From assembly GCA_036023115.1 (NCBI GenBank), contig JAYKKT010000073.1:10024001-10088000 (forward strand): DNA of 64,000 bases, read 5' to 3'. Position 1 is the stretch's first letter; every line of letters begins with the position of its first letter. The position numbers were made by a program, and so were the translations under genes. The DNA is from Brasenia schreberi (taxonomy: Eukaryota > Streptophyta > Magnoliopsida > Nymphaeales > Cabombaceae). Shown one piece after another: positions 56,330-64,000 of the stretch. The notes under the pieces are model-generated. The model searched no databases and was not told where the DNA came from. It saw only the letters and a program-made list of their open reading frames with translations.

Positions 56330-56373
<44 letters not shown>

Positions 56374-56438
56374 TATATGTATATATATATATATATGTAC
56401 ATATATGTGTATATATATATATATATACATATATGTAC

Positions 56439-56469
<31 letters not shown>

Positions 56470-56499
56470 TGTACATATATGTATATATATATATATATA
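56200..56499. repeat. AT array with interspersed 20-bp palindromes
   Basis: About 300 bp of alternating A/T interrupted repeatedly by ACATATATGTACATATATGT, which is its own reverse complement. The six long Tyr/Ile ORFs that cover it on both strands are artefacts of the TATA repeat. Confidence 0.95.
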
Positions 56500-56504
56500 T
56501 TGGG

Positions 56505-58219
56505 ATACAGATTTCTATTATAGACAGATCGATCAATAACATACTTGATTTGGAATTTTGATTGATTGTTGTTTTGTTTAGTAATATAATAGCATGCAAA
56601 GTGTTGGTTATACATCAAACAGCATTGTGAACTTGATTCATATCCAAAGTACTTAATGATAACCAATACTAACATAATCTATTCTCTATAACAATATTTT
56701 ACCTAACTTTTCCAGTTTTAGGTAGAAGTGCGAACAATAAAATACATGACAGGAAAAGGCTTTTCATCCATATAAAGTACCAAAGTCTTTAATAATGCAT
56801 ACCCAAACATGTATTGCCACTTGCAATTAAATTAAAGTGTTGATGACCAATTAGTCTTGCCTACGTGGAACGTTATTATTAGCTCTCAATGGGTTAGGTT
56901 TTCAACAAATAGCGGTTTGTCAGTTGGTATCACTTTGTGATAGTGATTATTGATAGATGATTTTTCCTCAATGCGGGCAAATTTGAGATCATATTCAATC
57001 CAAACACGATATAATTATAATTTTTCTCGAAAATCTCAAACAATAATGTTAGATACGATTTGATAATAAGATTATCTTTTATATGATCCAGTTTTTTAAT
57101 TTCTCCCATTTACTAAAAAAAGTAAATTCTTAGATATATAAAGTTGCTCTTGTCTTTTGATTGATTGATTAATCATATAAAACCCTAGATATGATAGGGT
57201 TCGAATCAAGTCCTAATTTACCGGCAACTAGCCAAGTCAATCCATTTGTCTTGATGGAGCATACTATTACCACTAAGCAACTCACCAGCGTTGCCAAGTT
57301 TCATCCAGTGGTCACTTTTCTTTTGTTAATTTATATGGACGGCCCAGATTGTCTCTCGGATACTATTATATAGCTTCCTCCCTTGCCTAAACTTTCCACG
57401 ATCAAGTGATTGCCATTTTAGAATAAAAAAAATCTCCAAGCTGCAACTTGGCCACTACTCATTTCAAATAGTATAATAAACGGTATGTTTGATGTATATA
57501 ACAAAAATACCCCTATAGCTATGGATATACATCATAGGGCCCTAGCTCCTAGTGTGGCACCAATAATGCAAAGATAAAATAATTAATGTCATTTTCTTAT
57601 AAGAAGTGTCAGTGGAAACCAACTTTTGCGCTGACGGCAACCACATGTCATTCTTCACGCTTGCTATATTTGGGACAGTTTGTTTATTAGGCAGTTAACT
57701 TATCACAACTTTGATCTTCGTCCGTTTCGAAGGTCAGGAGTTCGATCCCGGTGTGTGCATCTGGTATTAGTCCAACTAAACCCATCTTGCTGATAAAAGA
57801 GAGAAGGGAACAAGGTAAAAGAACCTCTCGTTTGGGGATCACTGAGTTCGCAGATAAATGAATCGCACATAAGAAAATCTAAAAAATTAGATAGTAAACA
57901 CTATAAAAAAAAGGAGTAAAACTACAAAAATGTTGGAAGTCTAATTATTTTAAAGTTAATTACTAATATGGAATAATTGTGAAAAAGCTTGTCTCTACCT
58001 AATAAGACATAGTTTTATTGTTTTTGTCATCGTGGAAAACGTAAATATTATTTCAAGTATTAGGGCTAAAATCGAACCTTTTCCTCTATAGTAGCAGCTC
58101 GGGTCTCAAGTAGCTTGGAGGCCACGAATTCCATACTCAAGGCCTGCAAGTAGTTTAGTCCTCTCCATCAAACATAAACAAAAAGTAAATTCTTATTTGA
58201 GTAAACACGATAGGTTTGG
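56505..58219. other. Intergenic with SINE-like fragments
   Basis: Mostly plain AT-rich sequence. A box-B-like GAGTTCGATCCC lies at 57730-57742, within a stretch (57690-57800) resembling the SINE-like element at 44640. A further eroded piece is at 58085-58180 (ACGAATTCCATACTCAAGG). No gene. Confidence 0.4.
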
Positions 58220-58532
58220 ATTAGTTAGGACCCAGAACCATAACGGAATCGGCCTGAGGTTTGTCTCCGTTACGGTTTTGAAACCGTGATTATGGTTTGA
58301 GTTCGAAATCACTTGAAATTGGTAAAATTATTTAAAATTTTAAATAAATTTTTAAAAAGTACTGAAACCTGTTATTTGAAACTCTCAGTTTCGATTTGGT
58401 TCCCGTTACAATTTTATAAAAGGTGAAACTATAATCGGACTGAGTGATCTCCAGTTTCGGTTTTAACCAGTTCTTGATCCGATTCAAATCTAGTTGAAAC
58501 CATCCAGACCGGTTGGAAACCGATCATGTCTA
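58220..58532. mobile_element. MITE family 1, copy e
   Basis: The right end CGATCATGTCTA at 58521-58532 is the complement of the family start TAGACATG. The interior has AACCGTGATTATGG and CCAGACCGGTTGG words. The left end is eroded near 58220. It lies only about 360 bp upstream of the SPL start codon. Confidence 0.6.
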
Positions 58533-58540
58533 CATTTTGG

Positions 58541-58893
58541 GGCTCGTATAGTTCTTACAGCTGATTTATTAATAATTTCATTCTTATTTGTGTCTTATCT
58601 TGTTAATTGTTTGTTTGTGCCTAATTTCCTGCCAGATAAAAGTAAAAATAAATTTGTCATCACTCCAGAATCAGCCGGCGGTTCTGTACGACAAAAGGGG
58701 TATAAAAGTAAATGCACATTGCGCGATGCGACACATTCATTGCGTTCAAACCGTATCGTACCGCTTGGGAGACGAACCGAGACTCAATCGACCCGATTCG
58801 CCCTTTTCCTCCCCTCTCTTTCCCCGGCAGCGAACCAGAAAATAACTGGTCTTTCGGAATTCGATCAGTCCAAGAAAGGGCGGAATCTTTGTG
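58541..58893 (+). promoter_or_regulatory. SPL gene proximal promoter and 5' UTR region
   Basis: GC content rises sharply from about 58660 to the ATG, with CT-rich leader sequence at 58801-58830. No TATA box or TSS can be fixed. A 147-codon ORF (58494-58937) crosses into it but has no recognisable features. Confidence 0.4.
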
Positions 58894-59207
58894 ATGGATT
58901 GCTCTGCTTCGTCGCAGTCACCGTCGTCGCAGGTTAGGGTTTCCGACGGGAGGATTACAGGAGGGGACAGGGAGGGTGGAGGAGTGTCTTCACGTCCCGA
59001 TGGACCGGAGGACGCGGTGGAGGGGAAGAAAAAGAAGAAGAGGGCGAGAACGGCGGCGGAGACCCGGTGCCAGGTGGAAGGGTGCGGAGATGACCTCTCG
59101 GGGGCGAAGCCGTACCATGTCCGGCACCGCGTGTGCGAGGATCACGCGAAGTCGGCTGACGTCATAGTCGCCGGTCGCAAGCAGAGGTTCTGCCAGCAGT
59201 GCAGCAG
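58894..59207 (+). CDS. SPL exon 1 (N-terminal SBP half)
   Basis: 104 codons plus two bases of Arg105. It ends [10 protein letters not shown], then donor [28 protein letters not shown] and [11 protein letters not shown] hold the first zinc site. The gtt after codon 13 (CAG|GTTAGG) looks donor-like, but splicing there would remove the SBP domain. Confidence 0.9.
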
Positions 59208-61619
59208 GTCTCTCACTCTCTCTCTCTCTCTCATCGTCGAATATTCTCAACACAACAAGGGTGAGAAGAAAAATCAGGAATAGAAGAAACTAACAAAACC
59301 CATCAACATTCAAATACAAGGAAAGGGTAACTGTTTGTGGGAAGTGTAAACTAACAAAACCCATCGTTCCTTTGGTTGTTGCAAGTAATTGCTGCCCGAA
59401 TTTATGGTTCTTTTTTCTTTTTAGTTGATGAAAGCTGTGTTTGCTGATTATGATCTTGTTTATATTCTACTTTGCTATTTGAAATAGTATTCAAACCATA
59501 TTCATATTTGTTGATGATCTTGTCGTGTTTTTGCATCTCTTTCTCGTCTTCCCTGCTTGCTTCATTCTTTATTCCGGACTTGGTAGCTTCGTGTATAGCA
59601 GTGTGTGGAGTCTTACGATACATGAGTCTTATGCATTTCGGGAAAACATGGAAAAGGATGTCAGGTTGATTTTCTTAGATTTGCATATCGTTACAGTTTT
59701 GAACTTCTTAAGGCTTGGGTGGTACTGGATTTACGATTCTTGCCATGCCTGGTTCTTTCTTTGTTGTGTTTGTGTGTATGCTTTTACTTGATTATGTAAT
59801 GAGAGTGCAAAATTGCTTGTTTTAGTAACACAAGCAGAAGGAAGTTACGGGTTGTTGCCAATGGGTCCTTGGCATTTGATGGGAGCTAGGAAAGTAGTTT
59901 GATTTTACAAAATCTTGCTTGTAAGCTCATAATTATCCGTATTAAATCAGGTTAAAGAAAAAAAGGTTAGGTAGGATTGGGCTGGATTGCTCTTTACTGG
60001 TTTCTTATGGTTTTATGCTTCTATCAAGGGGTTTTTCTGCTCCACCTCTTGATTTTCAGTATCTGGTGCTATCTTTTTTCTTTAAAAAAAAGTGGGTAAA
60101 GGCCTTCTCCCCACTTCCTCTATTGTTTAAAGTTTAAACTGTTCTGACACTTCTGAAGAGAATCTTATGCAATCCTTCATATGATCATCCGCGTTTAGTA
60201 ATTAGCAGGTGAAGAATTTTTTCCTAGTGAACTTGCACCATTTTCATGCGAATATGCCTTCACATGTTAGTTCATGTGGCTCAGCATGTATTTTTTGACT
60301 TATGTTGCATTGGACCTCCCGCAGGTCAGTGTCCTTCTAGGTATCTGTTTCATGGGGCCTATCTGGCATGAAGTAGTTAGTTGTTTGCTTCATCTATGCA
60401 AAGCGTTTGCTCCAACAAAATTAGCACTTTTTCTTGTGATTACGGTTTCGTGGTTGATGGCGATATCTGTACTCCCACTGTTTCATGGGATTCAGGCGGT
60501 AGTTCAGCATGTACCTTAGTGCATTGGCTTTTCTTACGTTGGCTTTCCCCAGTGACCCTTCATGGGGGTTTAGGTGTGACTTGTTAGGGGCCTCTTAGCG
60601 AAGAGATGGAGCTTTTTGTTTTCCGTGATCTCTACTTTAGAGGAGGTCCGATTAACAGATGAATTGACAATAATGCAGAGAACTTGTTACTTGCAGAAAC
60701 TAGACGTCCATCTATGTTTATATTTTATGTCTTACAATTATGTATTAACTTTTGTTTTTTCTTGGATTTCTTTTCTAGCATCTTATCTTGCATTTCCACT
60801 TCCCAGTTAACCTCTTCTTCCATCCCCATTATCAGTTGAATATTTATATTTATTTTCTGTGGATCTATCACAAGGTTTCATGAGATACGGGAGTTCGATG
60901 AAGATAAACGCAGCTGCCGCAATCGTTTGGCTGGACATAACCAGCGCCGCAGGAAATCTGCTCCTAGACTCCCAACCTTTTCGCAATACCCTGCACAAAT
61001 CTTTGCTCCCGCCTATGGTAACTTAAATTCTCGGAACTCTTCTCTTCCCTATTGTAAGGATGCTTTGGTGATTCATCATTTACAAGAAACGTCTGACAGT
61101 TTCTATAATCAGGTGTACAGTTTACTCCTGGTGTTATAGTAAACGGATCTTCGGCGCCCTTTATCTCCCCGATGCCCATTGAAACAGATGCTTGTAACCT
61201 CTTCAATAATCCGGTGGTTTCTTCGTCACCTGGGTTAGCATCCTCTACCTACAATCATGGCAATCTGTCAATGCCCCTTCCTTCGAATGCTTTTTGTGAA
61301 AGGAGACTCTATGTCCGTTACGAAGAACTAGACGGCCAGCGGTCGTCATTTGAGAACCAATGGGATGATGGTGCAAATAACTTACATGGTACTCCTGAGT
61401 CTGGGGGTGCTCTCTGTCTTCTGTCAAAGGGAAGAAACAATGTTGGGATAAGTGGTGCTTTACCAATGAATCAAAAGCCATCAGATGATGGCACCGCAAA
61501 GTATACAGAATGGTGCTGTTTCAGATGATGCACAAGTGCATTTTCCAGCAACCTTAGTTGGCGGGGCTTCGACTTCGACAAGTCCCATTTCACGTGTCAA
61601 TCAGGTGGATTGGCTTTAA
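58894..61619 (+). CDS. SBP-box transcription factor (SPL), miR156-regulated type
   Basis: SPL proteins bind GTAC-core sites and control phase change and organ development. Exons are 58894-59207, 60875-61017 and 61113 onward, joined by GT-AG introns of 1,667 and 95 bp. The ATG at 58894 gives [14 protein letters not shown] basic KKKKKR precedes the SBP domain (about residues 58-133). Zinc ligands are Cys59, Cys64, Cys81, His84 and Cys100, Cys103, His107, Cys119. The bipartite nuclear signal is KRSCR...RRRK. Exon 3 carries ALCLLS, the peptide coded by the miR156 site. The frame read from exon 2 stops at 61526-61528 (290 aa). A second frame from about 61490 reads on to TAA 61617-61619. Which C terminus is real is open. 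Confidence 0.88.
60875..61017 (+). CDS. SPL exon 2 (C-terminal SBP half)
   Basis: Acceptor CACAAG|G completes Arg105. [20 protein letters not shown] then [10 protein letters not shown] finish the SBP domain and nuclear signal. It ends GCC TAT G before donor GTAACT. The intron inside the SBP box, between SR and FH, is at the position conserved in the family. Confidence 0.9.
61113..61528 (+). CDS. SPL exon 3
   Basis: Acceptor ATAATCAG|GT completes Gly153, then [19 protein letters not shown] and [11 protein letters not shown]. Splicing out the 95-bp intron is needed because the unspliced frame stops at 61137-61139. ALCLLS lies in the miRNA site. The frame ends TEWCCFR plus TGA at 61526-61528. 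The alternative frame ([15 protein letters not shown]...[10 protein letters not shown]) continues to 61619. Confidence 0.75.
61407..61426 (+). promoter_or_regulatory. miR156 target site in the SPL coding region
   Basis: GTGCTCTCTGTCTTCTGTCA. Against the complement of canonical miR156 there are two mismatches, opposite miRNA positions 11 and 14. The position-14 mismatch is usual in plant SPL targets. The translation around it, GALCLLS, is the usual ALSLLS peptide with Ser to Cys. Confidence 0.9.
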
Positions 61620-61931
61620 TAACGTTCTTAGTTTTTCCACCATGATACTGATTTATGTGAAATGCAGTTCGTAGATCTATGTATTTAGACTTCTTGTTCA
61701 GTGCTGCTGTTTATAGTATGTATTCATGTGTTATGTGCCCTCATTCATGTGTCGAATGTTGTCATCTGATTGTTCTTTGAGATTATCCAACTGATTAACC
61801 CAACCGAACTTGTCGAAATTTTCATTTTGGTTCAGTCTTTTTGTTTGTTTCGGAATTTCAAGAGAATCGGTTGATTTTGATTAGTTCACATTTTTTAAAA
61901 CATAAAACTCAAAACCAAATAAAAACGGAAC

Positions 61932-61936
<5 letters not shown>

Positions 61937-61989
<53 letters not shown>
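61937..61989. repeat. (AT)n microsatellite
   Basis: About 53 bp of AT. The RTE stub at 61998 inserted beside it. Confidence 0.95.
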
Positions 61990-61992
<3 letters not shown>

Positions 61993-61997
61993 TGTGG

Positions 61998-62124
61998 ATA
62001 TAAAGAATGATCTAGCTTATTATGAGTTAACTGCTAACATGTCACGTGATAAGGCTATGTGGAAACAAAGAATCCAAGTAGTCGATCCTGTCTAGTATGG
62101 TAAAAGGCTTAGTTGTTGTTGTTG
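61998..62124 (+). mobile_element. RTE 3'-end stub, copy 4
   Basis: 127 bp matching the last part of the RTE at 42943-43061 (GAATGATCTAGCTTATTATG, GTGGAAACAAAGAATCCA, TTAGTTGTTGTTGTTG). Flanked by the perfect 15-bp target duplication ATATATAGTTTGTGG (61983-61997 and 62125-62139). A severely 5'-truncated insertion. Confidence 0.92.
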
Positions 62125-62130
62125 ATATAT

Positions 62131-62212
62131 AGTTTGTGGGTGTTTTTTTATATGCTTGTCATTTTGTATGTTTGCTTATCATTAAAAATCTCCATCAATT
62201 ATTACCTCGGCA

Positions 62213-62309
<97 letters not shown>

Positions 62310-62614
62310 GAACTGGCAGTTGCTAAATATATTTTCATCCTAGGTTCTACTGGATGATTTTCTCTATACAATTGTACAAATGATTTACATGAGTGCATTA
62401 AATGTCACGCGATATGAGTATCACTAACAATAGATTAATTGCACTGATGATACTAATCAAGCGATGTCTAGTACAAGAGGTTGTCTCTCTCTCTCTGTAG
62501 TTTGTTTATGTGGTTATCTCTCTCTCTATAGTTTGTGTGTCTTTGATATGCTTGTCACTGTGGACGTTTGCTTACCATTAAAAATCTCAACCAATCATTG
62601 CCTTTGCATGTCCA
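62131..62614 (+). repeat. Dispersed direct repeat around an (AT)46 tract
   Basis: 62131-62216 and 62528-62613 share TTTGTG, ATATGCTTGTCA, GTTTGCTTA.CATTAAAAATCTC, CAATTATT/CAATCATTGCC. Between them is (AT)46 at 62215-62306 plus about 220 bp. Confidence 0.75.
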
Positions 62615-63920
62615 CAGACAATGATCGACTTCAAAAGCAAAATGCATATGTAAAGGAAGTTTACCTCTAAAACGTACATGTCTATTTATTGTCTTTGTAA
62701 CTTTTGAACTCAAGTATATAGCAAATTAGATTTTTTGTATGTAATATATATATATATATATTAAATACAAGAGAGAAATTGAATCTTATTCACTCATGTC
62801 TCATTAGAGTATGAGTATAATAATATTAAAATTCTATTCATTCATCAAAAATTGAAGTAGAGGTGTAATCTAGCGGAGTCGAGCTTGAGTACATGCAATC
62901 TCAACTCAACTCACCAAGAAAATGCTTGAGCTTGACCTATGAAACACCACAATTGGATTCACATGCAGGGGTGTCATCGAGCGGACTCCAGCTCGAGTAC
63001 AAACAAGCTCAGCTTCATTGAAACGAGCTTCAATCTTCACGCTTGAGCTTGAGCATATCAGAAAAGAGGCCGAATAACAAACAACTTGCATAAGCCGAAT
63101 ATGTTAAACAACCTGAAATGGCAAGTCCAAAAGATCCCCAAGTATATATATATATCAACACCCTTACTTACTACAAACAAACAAAAATATACTAAGAAGC
63201 AAGAAACCAAACAACCCACATTCAAAGAGCCTAACAAATTAGTGAAAGAAGGATAAATGACTCAAAGGAGCCTAAAATAAATATTAAACCTCTCTTAATG
63301 ATATTGCAGATATAATTGTCTTGCCGAGAACACCAAATAACTAAGAAAACCAAAAATATCACGTTTTGGTTTGTCGCTCCAAGAAGAGGACAACATCCCC
63401 AATATTTTGTACAAAGAAATGTAAATAGGAATAAACCTTATTCATCTCAAGAAAAAATGACTTTTATATTAGTGGAATTACAAGATGTCAATGTTTAAAA
63501 GTAAGTACATAGACGAGCCATACAATTTTTTATTTTCTTTCTTTTTCTTGTGTTACATTTAAGGATTTTAAAATTATATGAAAGACAATCTTATTATACT
63601 CGTACTCCCAAAAAATAATAGTTGGACATAATAATGTATCCTCATAGCTGAGCAAGATCCCGTCACTCTCTCTATAGAGAGAGAGATTTTGAACTCTCCT
63701 TTATAGTAGATTATTCATTTCAATGAGAATTGTGGGCTTGGATGAATGAATGGTTTAAATAAGGAAAAAGTGAAAAGTACATGATATACTTTGTACTTTT
63801 GGTTTATTTCAAAAAGCAATTTTTATATTTTGCTATTTTTTTAATCTATATCACCTAGCTATCCAATTAAATAATTTGGATTGACATAAATAGTCTACAT
63901 AGTTTCTATTAACTCCTATT

Positions 63921-63981
<61 letters not shown>

Positions 63982-64000
63982 TAGATAGATAGATAGATAG
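62615..64000. other. Intergenic with repeat family 3 and microsatellites
   Basis: 62858-63075 holds a GAGCTTGAG/AGCTCGAG-rich repeat with two similar starts (TAGAGGTGTAATCTAGCGGA at 62858, CAGGGGTGTCATCGAGCGGA at 62966). (AT)n lies at 62742-62761, (TA)n at 63924-63979 and (GATA)n from 63980 to the window end. No gene. Confidence 0.6.

Noticed and set aside
56120..56675. Six overlapping ORFs of 96-159 codons made of Tyr, Ile, His, Met
   Set aside because: Translations of the TATA/palindrome microsatellite; equivalent ORFs exist on both strands and all frames.
58494..58937. 147-codon plus ORF overlapping the SPL start
   Set aside because: It runs from a MITE through the 5' UTR in a different frame from SPL, and has no family features.
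60927..61139. SPL exon 2 read without the 95-bp intron
   Set aside because: It stops at 61139 and loses the frame of exon 3; GT-AG splicing 61018-61112 joins the SBP domain to VQFTPGVIV and the ALCLLS peptide in phase.

Overview
This window is nuclear DNA of a flowering plant. Two spliced plant genes are visible, an adenylate kinase and an SBP-box (SPL) transcription factor with a miR156 site. Both sit in AT-rich DNA full of old Copia LTR retrotransposons, RTE-type non-LTR elements, hAT DNA transposons, MITEs, SINEs and long microsatellites. Nothing bacterial, organellar or CRISPR-like is present. I cannot name the species. Long TE-filled introns together with Copia, hAT and RTE copies would fit a basal eudicot or magnoliid, but that is only an impression.

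Layout. 1-4722: the 3' end of a hAT element inserted in a tandem, decayed Copia array (LTRs at 1546-1894 and 4382-4722). 4849-6290: a degenerate tandem array that may be LRR-like coding sequence on the minus strand. 6300-13000: MITEs, microsatellites, an RTE copy (9412-12135) split by a MITE, and a SINE with a 16-bp target duplication (12386-12523). 14030-32395, minus strand: a complete six-exon adenylate kinase gene coding for 244 aa. Its first intron is 14,041 bp long and about 12.9 kb of that is one composite transposon. An outer hAT (18478-31400) has been split by a Copia element (19129-24466) and by a second hAT (24933-29400). All three carry recognisable target-site duplications. 33168-45010: a solo-LTR-like fragment, foldback MITEs, two RTE copies (35093-37640 minus; 39836-43061 plus with a 17-bp TSD) and Copia fragments with inverted and tandem duplications. 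47710-53637: a complete but mutated Copia element on the minus strand with two LTRs and TSD CTTCT. 54337-58532: a SINE, several MITEs and a 300-bp AT array. 58894-61619, plus strand: the SPL gene. 61937-64000: long AT microsatellites and repeats.

How the parts relate. The adenylate kinase equilibrates adenine nucleotides. All its splice phases join cleanly, so the gene looks intact and must be transcribed through the nested transposons. The SPL gene has a full SBP zinc-finger domain split by an intron at the usual Ser-Arg/Phe-His position. A miR156-complementary stretch in exon 3 places it in the age-regulated SPL group. Its 3' reading frame is ambiguous after the miRNA site. Every retroelement and transposase reading frame seen here is broken by stops or frameshifts.
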